Assembly (NCBI GenBank): GCA_013397435.1
Contig: VZRG01000534.1
Location: 1-64,000, forward strand
DNA from: Erythrocercus mccallii
Lineage: Eukaryota > Chordata > Aves > Passeriformes > Dicruridae
Length of the DNA: 64,000 nt
Direction: 5' to 3'
Shown: piece after piece, positions 1 to 12,500 of the stretch
Layout of the letters: the number at the start of each line of letters is the position of its first letter
Numbering within the stretch: position 1 is the first letter of the stretch
The notes under the pieces: model-generated
What the model was told of the DNA's origin: nothing
Databases searched by the model: none
Seen by the model: the letters and a program-made list of their open reading frames with translations, nothing else
Position numbers and translations under genes: made by a program

Positions 1-811
1 GTCAGTAGCGCAGCTCATGGAGTCCAAGGCTTCACATGCACTTGCATCCAAACAGACACCCCTCCAGCTGTCTCCTGGTGTCTACCCCGATCCTTGTTCC
101 TGCTCCCCATAAGGCAGTGACAGGAGATCAGGAATCACCCAGAAACAAGCTGAAGAGAGAAAGAGGCTGAAAAATGTTTGTCAGTGATCAGGAAGAGTAA
201 GGAGGGTGAAGCTGCTGAGCTGGGTTCCTGGAGTGCTTGGGTGGAGCACACACACTTGGCACTAGGGCTCAGTGTGTGCCAGGTCTCAGGCACAGCAGAG
301 CAAGGCTTAACACAGCTCCAGGACCAACATCTTCTTGGGCAAGGAATGACAGCCTTGGGGCATGTCCCCACCACATGGACATGGACATTTGCCATGCCAA
401 ATGCTGCCACAACAGCCAGGCCAAATAGGGCTGGGAGGGACGAGGCAGCTGAGGCTCCTGTGCCTGAAGGCATCATTGGCCACATTTAAACCATTTCTGG
501 CAGGTGCTTGTGCAGAATGCTCTGAAAAACCTGCAATGCCACAGCGTCCCCAAGGAGCTTCTACCAGTGATTAACCAGCTCTAAAATTAGGAAGTATTCA
601 CCGGTTGCCCAGCTGAATCTCCCTTGCTGGGTCTGTTAAGCCCTGTGGGTATGAAGTAAAGTTTATGCACAGTTTATATGCCTAAATGTGTGCAGATATA
701 TCTTATGTTTCCTCTGCTCTTCCCTGGACTAAGTGACCTCCACTTTGTCTGAGATCCTCCTCAGAGTTCCCCAGCTTGTTTATAGAAAAAATCTCACAAC
801 AGCCTTACTTC
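1..811. other. Intergenic, no gene recognised
   Basis: Short open frames occur on both strands, but none resembles a known protein or shows paired splice signals. By synteny this should lie between GABRR2 (left of the window) and GABRR1. No GABRR2 C-terminal exon (the IDKYSR / IYWS signature before the stop) was found. Confidence 0.5.
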
Positions 812-1120
812 GATCACAGAATCTGGTTTGGGTTGGAAGAGGCCTTAAAAACCATCTTGTTCCAACTCCCCTGCCATGGCCAGGGACACATTCCACTAGA
901 CCAGGTCACTCAAAGTCCCATCCAACCCAGCCTTGAATATCTACAGGCTTGGGGCATCCACAACTTCTTGGGCAACCTGCTCCAATGCCTCACCACCCTC
1001 ATAGTAAAGAATTTCTTCCTAATATCTAATCTAAACCTACCATTTCTCAGTTTAAAACTGTTTCCCCTTGTCTTACTTGCTATCAAGCTATACAAGCCCT
1101 GCTTGTACCCACCATTTCCT
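812..1120 (-). mobile_element. CR1 LINE 3' fragment
   Basis: Read on the + strand, it begins with the reversed CR1 tail (atcacagaatc, then ggtttgggttggaag). It continues through the standard reversed CR1 3' end: the 'ccttaaaaaccatcttgttccaac' region, 'cactagaccaggt', 'ggggcatccacaacttc', 'aagaatttcttcctaatatc' and 'cccttgtctta'. The element therefore points to the - strand and is 5'-truncated, as most avian CR1 copies are. The reverse-transcriptase frame is broken. Confidence 0.93.
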
Positions 1121-4100
1121 TCTGCAGAAGTGGCATGATTTGTGATTGGAATTTGATTTTTTTTTTTGTTTGGTTGTGGTTTTTTTGTATATATATTTTT
1201 CATCTGTTTCATTAAATGTTTCATTATACTGCAGAGATGTGGTAACTCTTTCATGAACAACAGCCCCGGCTTTTCCATAACACCTGTGGAGATTACCTGG
1301 TAGCCCAGAAGCGACTCATTTTGCATATCTATAATACTCCCACCAGGCAGAATAAACCAAATACTTAACCATGAATGAACACACGAGTTCCCTAAACACA
1401 TAGAAGGGCTTTTCCATGCCTACAGCATTGCTGCAAAATTTGGTTCCTGCCATGGAGGCAAATAATGCCCCCCAGTACAGTCCAAAGCAGAAATTTTTAC
1501 AGACAGATCTCTTTTATGAGCCTGACTGCTGGTGAGCTGAGGTTACGCCCTGCAGCCAGGCAGCGGGAGGCAGGAGGATGCCTGAGGCCCTGCCCTGCCC
1601 TGCCCGGCTGCCCTCGCTCCCCTGCACGAGCACATGCCTGGGCAGACGGGAGGGAAGCTGGGCCACGTAAATGCCTGGGATATGGATAAGTGCATTTTCA
1701 TATTACGTCTAATGTAATAAGTCAGTTAAATGCCCCTAGTCCGGGGAGGGTGGCATGTTAATAAATGGTCGTTACCAGCAGCTGACAGTTGGTTAGCACG
1801 GATTAATTCCTAATGAAGAAAAAAACTCTTTATGTAATGTAATGCTTCTGGCTGGGGATCAAGGGTTGCAATCATCCACCCACGGCAGACCTTTAAATCC
1901 GGCTTTGTTCCTCTGTGGGAAAAACAGACAAAAAAACCCAAACCCTGCTATTTTTTAAAGGTTATGATTCAGTCAGTGTCACTCAGATTCTAATTCCAGG
2001 AGCGCCGAGCTAGTTTCCTAAAGAGTACAATATGTTACACCATGGCCTGGTGATGCAGATGTGGGAGAGGGGGTGGTGTGAGGCAGGAGAAGGGCACTGT
2101 GTGGACCCTGTGCCCCAGGGATGCAGAAGATGGCCTTGAGGGGGCACACCAGGGCTCTCACAGCTGGAGGGATGGTGCCGACTCCCTGACCTCAGCCACG
2201 GGGTTTGGGACCATCCGATGGGTGTTTATGTCAAAGGAGTCACTCTGGGAAGGTGCAAGGAGCAGGGGTGCAGCTGTACCGGGCTGTGAGATGGGCTGTG
2301 AAAAGCAGGAGGACAAAGGCAGCTTAAGCAGCAGGGGTTTTGGCAGGGGACTGTGCAGCTGCCCAGATCCAGGCAGCGGATGCTGCAGTGGATGCACACA
2401 CAGAGACTTTCACCCTCACAGCCATCAGGAGCCTTCCCGGACCTTTATTTCCACTTGCAAGGAAGCAACGCATTCCACTGACTCACTGATTTTTCGTCTC
2501 TCTCCCTTAAGACATTCCCTGAGATGAGACCTTAGGTGCTGGCTCTTGGGCTACTCCACAGGTGTCACCTTCTGCCCAGACTGTGCCTGTGTCATCCCTG
2601 CAGAGGAAACGTGCAGACATACTTGCACCCACCCCAGCAGAGGGTCTGAGATATTCTCTCAAAGTCATGGGACCAAAAGTTAAAGTCACTGAAAAGCTAA
2701 ATTCCCTGGAGTACTAATAAATAGTGTCAATATTTACCAGTTAAAAAGTAAAATCACTATCGTTTACCCTGTGACCTAAGGATATGGATACAATAAAACT
2801 GCTTCACATGCAGGAAGATAATTTGTACTTGTGAGGTCTGTTTTTTGACTACATCTAGTTTTATTCGTTATCTGATAAGAATGTACCTACCAATTTACTG
2901 ATGATTTGAGGAATTTTACAACCATGTCTTAAAGCAAGAATTATTCCATTTTACTTGAGCATCTTATCTTTTACGGAACACTGACTTACACAAAATAAAT
3001 GTACATAAAGCAGGAGAAGCTCCTCAACTTGTAACATGAGAACAGGAGAAGGCAAAGGAGATCCATATCTCCTGAGCAGCGTGGATGCTCAGCAGGTAAA
3101 ATTGGATCTCTCAGATCTCTCAGAAATCCTGGGGATTTCTTTAATCTCTTTTCCGTTTCACCTTGTGTTTCTGCAGTGATGCCAAGCTGTGGAAAGCAGA
3201 TTAAATCGGTAAGAAGTGTGAGAACAAAGTAAGTTCTGTGCAGGCAAAGGACTTCAAAGAGGGAGAAAGGCTGGTGGCAGAGATACTGTCACAGGCAGAG
3301 ACTTCAAAAGAGGTGCAGCAGGTGACTGAATTTGCAGCTGATCACTGTGGCCAGAGCGAGGTACACGTGAGTGAGGCTGAACTCTGCCGATTTCTATTTA
3401 AATGGCTTCTTAAAGTTTGTGCCATTTATGTATACCTATGTTAAGGGGACCTGGAAGAACCCTGTTCTCATGTCTAGGAGCATGATGTAGCCCTGGAGGG
3501 CATCTCCCCAGCTCCCAGGGGATGGGAGGAAAGGGGCACCACCACTGAGGGATGGTACTTCCAATGCAACATCCCGGCCAGCAGCACCCCCAAACTGCTC
3601 TCTGCAGCTTAAACTACACATTGTGGCTGATGAGAGGGGTGGAAAGAAATACCACGGGGCTGCTGCCCAGGGCATATATGTCCAGAAGTCCCTAACAGCC
3701 AAAGGTCTGTCAGCTGGATTTCTCTCTGAAATAATGACATTATTTTCCTTTAAACATAAACCATTCAAATGCTATTAGTATCAAACCTCTGACAACAAAT
3801 TCACTGTTGCCAGAGAGGGAGTGGGAAGAATTTAGCCTAAGAATTCAGAGCCCATTTTCTGGTGCCTGAGAGTTCCATGAAGGAAAGAAAAATTGTCATT
3901 CAAACCAAAGCCATAAACAAACCTACTAATGCTAGGCAGCTTTCCATAGCTAGAGAGTGATGCCTTTTGAAGAAGGAGTGAGGAAGGGGGGATATATATT
4001 TTTTATTTTTTATTTTTTTCATCTTTGGGTGAGTTTCACCACCCATGGGAACCACTCAGCTGGCTCTCCTGAAGCCTCTAGTTACCCACAAATTGGAGAG

Positions 4101-5705
4101 AGTGTGGACTATGGCAATCTGGATTTTTTTTCACACTTCCCTCACCCTGGGCAATGAGCATCCTTTCCAACCCTCTGCCTTCCCCAGAGGCTATCAGGAA
4201 GATGTAATTTCCTTCCAGATACAAATACACATCCCTTTCATGCTGGGGTTAACTACCCTGATACATCAAACTGCATGACAAAGACCTCCTCGCTGACCCA
4301 CCCTGGTCCCTGGGCCGTGATGCCGGGGCTTCGCACTGTGGTCATTCCTGGGAGGCCCTCATCTGCTGGGATGGGATCAGGCAGCTCGGAAAAGGAGCTG
4401 TGGAACCGCTTGTGGCCAGCAGGTGGCAGCCTGCCTGCACCGATGATGCTCGTTCTTGTACTGCTGCCTGCCGGGTGGCTGCCTCCAGCACTCAGCACCA
4501 CTGCCTCAACCTCTGCCTGCCTGATTGTCACCCTGTCCCCTCTGCTTCCCATGTCCCTGCCAGTCCCACTGCCCACGTCATGCTCCAAGAGGCAGAGACC
4601 CAGCCTTGGTCGGTGTTGCTTCCTAACGCAGCTGCCTATCGCAGCGTTTGAGATTCTGGCAAAGAAAAAATACCAAGTTGGTATTCCACATGGAAAAGCA
4701 CCTGAAAAAAATATTTTCTCCTTTCTTTTCCTTAACTTCCATGTCTCTATACTCTAACGGAAAGAAAAATTGCAGGTGATTCTGTTCCCCTGATTGCCAT
4801 TACAGGACTTGATCCGTCTGTGCAGTGCTGGGTGTAAGGCCTACCCCCATCCTGTCTCATCCCCGAGGTCAGTCCCCAGGTGGGACACAAGCAAATGGCA
4901 CTGGTGGCAGAAATGAGACAGTCCTGATGTGGACACAAGTCCTGGGGACAGGTAGCTGCTGTCCTGCCGCTGCTGCAGCTTGTTCACTTCTGCTTACCCT
5001 GGCTTGGATGTGCCATGGAATGACAGCAAGAGGTTGAACTAGAAAGATAATGTGCTGGCTGTGAGAGGCTAAAGAGGATAAATGTGTGGAAGAAGAAATA
5101 TGTGCATAAATCAATGATGTGAGAAACCAAAATGGTCATAGGAAAACCTGTATTAATTATATTTGTGTTTTTGACAAGGCTTTCCACTTCTGTGGTCTCT
5201 TTAATACTTTTTAAAGTCTGCCATCTGCCAGTGTGCTTGCAACAAAGTGTACATACAGTTTTCTCTATTTTATCTGGAAATAAAACCATGTAAGGTAAAG
5301 ACTGCCTCTTCTATCTATTCCACCTCAGTGAGCTGCTGAGACCTTTCTGATAGATCTTTTGTGCGTCAGTCCCTCTGGTGATGTGCCTTGTGCTTGCTCA
5401 TATACTTCAGTGACTCTTTTCAATGGCCTTCACACATGATGGCTTTAGAGGTACATGCATGGATTCATATAATTGGCATTGACCTGGTTTGGAAGGGAGA
5501 AAGAAGAAACCATGGTGAAATGATATGGAGAAGGTTAAAAAATACAAGGACTAGCTTCTTCTGTAACACAGTTCACCCAACATGCCACAAGCCCAACACT
5601 GCACACCTCCATTTTCAGTATCTGGCATTCTGTTTTTCCTGTGCTTCCTGTGCAACTTCTGCTTCACAGCAGGTCAGGGCATCTCTGACCCTGCTGAGTT
5701 AGTTT
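1121..5705. other. Intergenic, no gene recognised
   Basis: About 4.6 kb without a recognisable exon, RNA gene or repeat. A T-rich stretch precedes 1200. 1530-1680 is GC-rich, with repeats of ccctg near 1590. A possible regulatory block at 1690-1880 is listed separately. Open frames at 2078-2527 and 4275-4757 are long for random sequence but encode low-complexity, unrecognised peptides. Confidence 0.45.
1690..1880. promoter_or_regulatory. Candidate enhancer-like block (unproven)
   Basis: A cluster of homeodomain-type TAAT cores, an E-box CAGCTG at 1779-1784 and a GGATTA core at 1800-1805 inside ggattaattcctaat. GGATTA is the core bound by OTX/CRX factors, which drive retinal genes, and rho GABA receptors are best known from retina. 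The block looks non-repetitive and differs in texture from its AT-rich surroundings. The functional reading is inference; conservation could not be tested. Confidence 0.2.
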
Positions 5706-6072
5706 GTTCCTCAATGACTTGGATGGAGGTGCAGATGCCTTCTCAGCAAGTTCACTGATGACACAAAGCTGGAGGAGTGCCTGAAACCCCAAAGGGCTCT
5801 GCAGCCCTTCAGAAGGACCTCAAAAGTTTAGAGGGATGAGCAGAGAGGAACCTTCTGAAATTCATCAAAGGCAAATGTAGGGTCCTGCACCTAGGGAAGG
5901 ATGACCTGAGCACAGGTACAGGCTGGGGACTGATCTGGCTGATCGGCTTTCTGTGAGGTGTAGACCTGTTCTCAGCATTGCCCAGCAGAAGGCAAGTGGC
6001 AACAGTGACAAGATGCAGCAAGATACAAGGAGAAAGCTGTTTAGAGAGGCTGTGGAAACTTCGCCCTTGGAG
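5706..6072 (+). mobile_element. CR1 LINE fragment, reverse-transcriptase region, degenerate
   Basis: Matches the remembered CR1 ORF2 3' portion: 'ttcctcaatgacttggatg', 'cagcaagttcactgatga', 'acaaagctggaggagtg', 'agagaggaacct', 'gggtcctgcacctagg' and 'gtacaggctggggactga'. It then jumps to 'agaggctgtggaaact' near the 3' end, so internal sequence has been lost. Frames are broken by stops and indels, and the terminal tail repeat is missing. Confidence 0.85.
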
Positions 6073-9000
6073 GTATGAAAAATTCAATTGTACAGGGTCC
6101 TGAGAATTGGTCTAATTGGATCTCTCTGCTCTCTCTGAAAACCAGAAAGTTCCATCAAAACTTTTTAGTAGATTGTATAAGAAAATGGGCCTGTTCATTA
6201 GTGTATGGTCACCAGAAAAGAAACACTAACATCAGGACTTCCTCTCAAGGCTCAGTTCATACTGAACAATATATACTAAATTTAAATATTCTTGCAAACC
6301 AAAAGGAAAAATCAAATCCATGGCATGGGATAAATACATCATCTCCAGACAGTGTCTGTGTTAATCAGTCTGGATACCAGACAATTTCTTGCCATAGCAA
6401 GAAACCAAAAACCAAGGCTGATGGTTTCACATCCAATGAACCAAAATTGCTTTACTACTTTGATGTGAAAAGAACCTATCAAAACCTTCAAATACATCTC
6501 GAGATATCAATGATAATTTGTGCTGAAAAGAAACATCAAAATGATGCCAATAAAATATTTTAAATTATATGAAGACTAAAATTAAAAAAAACTCTATTCC
6601 AAACACAAATGCCACTAAGACTTGACAAATAAGAGTTGTTACTGACCATGCAGTCTGAGAAATGACAGGATTAAAAGTCATGAACTCCCTCATTCTGCAG
6701 AGGGATAAAGCAGGATGCTCTGACACTAAAGAATCTTTACATACTAAACTTGGTCATTTGCCAATGGCAGTGATTTCTATGCTATGCAATCATCTGTTGA
6801 TTCCTGTACACTTGCAGTCAATGTCTGCAGAACAAGACCTCTTATTAGCATTTTATTGCAGTTAAATATTGCAATCAGACTAATGGTCTACTAATTATAG
6901 TCTTGTCTCTTCCCATATTATACCATATGGTATCTGCTGACAAGACAGAAGCTAATCTGGTGGTGAAACACAAAGCATTTCACAGTATTCAGCCCACTAC
7001 TTCTACAAAGTGACAACAGCAGTAAGACAAACTGAGCAAATCAATATTTTGCTAAATTGAGATCCTGGGAGACAATGAAAAAGTCAATTGTTTCAATTAT
7101 AATAAAATTTTAAAAACATATGCAAAAACTAGCTGTATCCTGTACCAAATTTTTGACAGGGAAGTCACCGGTTGAGAAAATGGTCTAAAGTAACTCCAAT
7201 TTGTCTCTGTAAATCTGGAGGACAGAGAAACTGAGCACCAGTGGGGTTATGCTTCTGGGAAACAGGCTAAAGGGAGACACTGTGAGAAATGTCTGCTGAG
7301 ACATTTCTGTTTCATTACAGGTCTGAAGACCTGGAAGGACTGCAGGAGCTTGAGATCCAGAGGCAGTGAACAGCACCAGTCATGCTGATGAAGCTGTGTC
7401 AGCCAGGTTTACTTGTGATAACCAGCCAGCAGCTTTTAAAGGTTGCTGTTGAAGCCAGAATTTCACGTGACAGATTTGTGGCTCCTGTTTGTTGTTCTCT
7501 TCCTGGTATGTTTCAATGGAGCTCATAATACCTGTTCAGTTTGGTTTTTAGTGCTGCTTTGAGGCATCATTGTTACAGTGATGAAGATCAGTAGCAGAAG
7601 AAAACGACCCAACCAGTAATTTTCCAAATGACCATGTATGATTCACAGATCTTCAGTATATCCAAATGCCAGCTAATATTTTTTCCACACAGAAATCCAA
7701 GGAACACTGTTGTTAGAGTTGCCTCAATCTGCAGTCATGGTCCAATGTTAGTGCAAAACTGAAATATCGCCAAATTGACAGAGCTGGAGATTCTGCAGCA
7801 TATTCACAGAGGGAAGCAAAAGCTACCGGATTTGTTTTTCCAAAACTAAAAGGTTGCAATGACTCCAGTGAGGGGAAATATGTAGGAAGCCATTGGGATG
7901 GGTTGTCCATGGGCATTCCACATACAATTCTCCATGAGAATGAAACAAGACTAGAAAGGTGAGACCTGCTGACATTGATCACATCATTGACTCTGCAGCC
8001 ATGTACGAACTGTGTGAGTCCTGTGTGCAATAGCCAGACACTATTTGGGACTGGCAGGTAGGTCCACCAGATGGACACCCATGAAAGGAGGTGACTCCAA
8101 GAAGGAGCTAAAAAGACAACAACATGTGCCTCAGATTACATCTATCAAGGGTGAATCTTTGACTTTTTTGTCTTTATTTTAAAAAATACAAACTGTTGTA
8201 GCCTATTATTTGTTTAGAAACACTTTTTGGCCAATCATTTTGTAAAACTGAACTGTTATCCTGACCTCTGAAGTTAATTCACTGCCAAATTCAGCAAAGG
8301 TTGTCACGTCCAAACAAATTGGAGTTTCAAAAGCACTGTTCAAATTTATCACTTATCTGGTGCCAATTGTTGATGGTTCTCAGCCTGGCTCACTGATCAT
8401 CTAATCATCTCTTTGTTATGGCCATAGTATTGGACTTGTTCAGATTTATCCCCATCTGAGAACTAGTCCAAGTCCTTCAGAAAATCATACTATATTCAGT
8501 GAATAAATACATGCATAGTGAAACAAATTTCATTACTTTTGTAAAAAAAAAAAAAAAAAATCTATTTCAAAATTGTGTTTTATGGTCTTCCAGGCACTGG
8601 ATCTTGTAACAAAATGAATAAAGTTATTTTAATAAATCTTTAGCTTGATGGATAGTGGAGAACTCACTTTCAAGACTTGCCCAGTTTGCATCAACACATA
8701 AAGAGGAAATAAAACCTTCATGCTTCATACTCTTACAATATTCCTTTTTTAAACACAAAAGCTAACAAATTTTGCCTATGCTCTTTTTTCCTTTTTTTTT
8801 TTTTTTTAACTCTTCATTGGCATCCAGAGTTTCTCCTTCTTATCCTAAAATTATGAGCCACATTCTTGACTGTTAGATACAGTCTAGTATCTACAGAGAG
8901 GAGAGGTTTGTAGTAAGCTGTGGTCAAATGACACTAGTAGTTTCTGGGCCTTCCCCTATGCTATTCCATTTATTCCTTGTCAGTGATCCTTCAGTTTTTC

Positions 9001-9189
9001 TGGTTTGCTTCATGCCATTCAGAAAGCAGTCTGTGTTTTATTCCTGCATTTTTTCAAGAACAACATAGGATAAAGAACCAGCCTCTTTGGGGAGATAATT
9101 GCATTACTTGATGAAGATTTGCTATTTACAGTCATATTCAATATAGGGGAGTTTATCCAGTTTTAAAATATAGTAATATTTTCCTTATT
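6073..9189. other. Intergenic, no gene recognised
   Basis: AT-rich sequence with an 18-base poly-A run at 8543-8560 and a T-run near 8790-8807. The open frame 6075-6563 starts just past the CR1 fragment and has no recognisable domain. No splice-bounded exon of either neighbouring gene is present. Confidence 0.45.
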
Positions 9190-9560
9190 TTATCTTGGTA
9201 TTGTATTGTAGCAGTTCCTTAATAAAAATGTCATGTTGTGCAACATTAAATGCCTTACAGAAGCACTTCACATAGCTCCATTTCCTCTGGCAAACACATT
9301 TTAAATTAATCAAAAAGGATTAACTGGGAAAGATCTATTTTTCTTTAAAGCCATGCTAATTGACATTAATCAAATTACTCACTAACTCTTCATTTATTGA
9401 GTGCCATATCAGCCTTTCCAATATTTTGTCAGGCTGAGGGCTGTAATTAGTCCAGTTGTTCCTTTAATCCCCTCTGAATATTGGCAGAACAACTCTCTTA
9501 TTAAGCACTACTGCCTTTGCTGAATTGCTATTAACAGTTCTGTAGATGTTACTCTTACCC
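9190..9560 (-). mobile_element. Ancient CR1/L3-like LINE remnant
   Basis: Read on the + strand, it follows the reversed reverse-transcriptase segment of old amniote CR1/L3-like LINEs: 'caacattaaatgccttacag', 'catgctaattgacattaat', 'tcatttattgagtgccatat', 'cagcctttccaatattttg' and 'tattggcagaacaactctc'. Divergence is far higher than in the other CR1 copies here, and no frame is open. The family name is from memory; the LINE-type RT signal is the firmer claim. Confidence 0.6.
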
Positions 9561-12500
9561 GTGTCAGCTTTTGCCTTGAGACGGCCCTGATGGAATCTCA
9601 GTGTTTGTATGTAAGAATTTCAGACTCATCACCTTTCTTTTTTCTTCCATTTTGTTGCTGTTTTTTGAAAAACATTTGGAACAATTTCATGGTCCATAGG
9701 CAGAGGTCCTTAGCATATTGCTGATGAAATTCTCCATGGGGTGCTGCAGATGAACTGTGAGAACAGTAGAGGAAACTGGGAAACCCTTTTTAAGCTAGGG
9801 TTGTATTGTAAGAAATGTACTTATTGCAAAAAAACCAGAATGGCATGGACTGCATAGGGGGACTAAGGGCCAGAATCTAGTAGCTGGAGTGAAATTAGTC
9901 CCTGTCTACAATGTCCAGGATATAACTTCGATCCAGTCTGAATGCTTTCAAATCTTTTAATTCTGGATATTCCAACAGAACTCCCTTTAAAGGATCAGAC
10001 CCTCCTAGTAAATGAGTGCTGTGTACTGTGGGGATTAGGATATATTGGGGACCATCAGGGGAGTCCTTGACATCCACGATATCCCAAGTCTGCCTCCCCT
10101 AGTATATCCGCTAGTAGCAGACAAAAATCCTTTCCACCAGGCTGCACTAGGCACTGGTATGTAGTTTCAACATTTTAATTCAATCCTAGTAAAATGCTAA
10201 CAGCAGTTACCACTTCTAAAAGTGTTTTTTAATCTCTCATTTATCTTTTATTGTCCTTTTTTGTATCTTTTCTTCAGTTTTAGTAGCAGAACCTCCACGC
10301 AAAAGGTCAGGTGACCCATGGCCAAGTACACACAAAGCCGCCTAATCCAGCTAAGGCAGCTCCGGGGAATTGCAGGAGGGGCTGAAACAAAAGGACACAG
10401 CTCAGCACGCAACAAAGCGCATAATCTCTCAGACAGAGTGCAGAGCCACGGAGAAGCACTTGCAAACTCAAATATGCCTCCACGGGCACAGTGACACATC
10501 ATGTGGGGAGCAAAGACACAGCTGGTGGAGAAAGACATCCCTGCGGGAAAAGCTCTTAACGAAAGGAGAGTGGTATTAAAGACCCGCCTCGTTGGGGTGT
10601 TGTGGCATTGTTACTCATTTCGGCAGTGAGGAACAGCAGCTCAGTGCATTAGTCCCCAAGCAGTGCAATTCACTCAAGCACATTGTTTGCTGTAGCCATT
10701 CAGGTTTCTGCGGGCTTGGCCTATTTCCCTTTTCTTTCATGCAGTGCACAATCCATTTAGGGATTTATAGCGGCTTAGAGGCCCATGTACACTGCCTTGT
10801 CTCTATCTGATTTTTATTCTGTGATAAGAAGGCTCGGGGTCACGGGTTCATGGGCACTTGCTCCTCCTTGCCATTCAAGCTGCATGGAAATCTAATTATT
10901 TATTAGTGTTTATGATTTCTTGAGGTCCACCGATGTCCTCATCACTGCTTGGAGAAGTTCCAGGGTTTGCCACAAAAAGCATGTGAATCTGCTCTGACGT
11001 GATGTTATAAGCAAGGGGTGCAAGAAACATCAGAGAAGAACAAATGTGGTAACAAAGTGCAAAGGCTATTTGTGGTGAAAACCCTGGCCAGTATAAAGTG
11101 AAGTGATTCCCACCCTGGTGCACCCTTTTGCCAGATCATATAATGATCTTTAACACTGAAAAGTAAAATCTTCCTGTTGGGACATTTTCTCTGCCCTACT
11201 CTGGCCAGTAGCTCCATCCTCTGTTCTCCACAATAACAGCGCATCTAGCTACAGCCTGGAAAAGGGTGTATTTGCCTCTTGTGCCTGCAGAGGAAATACT
11301 GTCTACTTTCCCTTTAGTTTTAACCATTCCAGTGTAAATACATATCTTCATATTTCTCTCATCCTCTCAACTTTCTGGGGAGTTTGATTTCGAGTCACAC
11401 AAAAGAGCAGAGCTAACAAGAGCTAGGAATGCTAGGAATAGCCACCAGCTCTGCTGACACCACTATAGTGAAACTCAGAGGAAATGCCACTTATCCCTAG
11501 GTTGATCAAATTCTATTCCTCATCTGTACTAACATCCTCTTTGGATATAGTCCTGTAATCCAACAGGCATGAGGGATCCAGCTGACATATTTCACCTTAT
11601 ACGGAGTGAGCATGAATCTGCTGTGAATGCCTCAAAGAATGGAAATGTATTTCTTAAAAAGGACATAAGTAATGGATGCAGAAACCCCACTAACTTTTTA
11701 TTAAGCCAGATTTTTAAAGTTTCTGACAACACTCACTATAGAAGACATTAAAGAAGTAAAAAACTATTCTCTGACCATTGTGTCCTGGAGCACAGAGTAC
11801 CATTTCTGAAAGAAGCAGAGCTGCAGAGGGGAAATAACTTTCCAGAAGCCAAGCAGCACTCGATCTGTTACACAGGAACTCTTGTGCTCCTCCAGCTCCC
11901 GCAATCACAGCAGAGATACAGTGACACAGTTGTCCATGCTTGCATCAGTAGCTTTTAAAGGCAGACACCTGCTGGGAAGAGGTTAGAACATCTTAATGCT
12001 CTTTTATGTGTGTCTGCTATAGCTTGATTACAGCTCCAAGAGTATTCATGCTGAGTGTGCTGTGTATTGCTGCACTTCTTGAAGCTTTGGGTAGTTAGTG
12101 AAGCAAGAGAAGGCTGGGTCATGATTTGACTTGGTTGTTGTTGTGTCAGACACTTTCCCTGCATTGTGCCTTGCCCTGAAGGCACTGAAAGCACTCCTGG
12201 ATTCCTGTGGTGTCTGGTGGCTTGTGTGACTGCTCTCCAGACTGGATTTCTGCTTCTGACAAGCTCAGTATCTCAGTCTATTGTTGACTTAAGGGCAAAA
12301 TAATATGTCTCAATTTATTCTTCTGACTATGTTCTTGTTTTGGAGATGGATAGGTTATAAATAGAACTGGATAAATAGTTTGCTCTTCTGGAATCAAATG
12401 GAAAAAGTGTATATTTAACAAATTGTAATAATTTGGTTGTGATAAATTGAATGAAAAGTTTATTTTTGTGACATTTCTTATCGTGCTTTGTTAATGAAAA

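Noticed and set aside
5706..6072. Apparent reverse-transcriptase gene
   Set aside because: Frames broken and internal segment missing; a dead CR1 fragment, not a gene.
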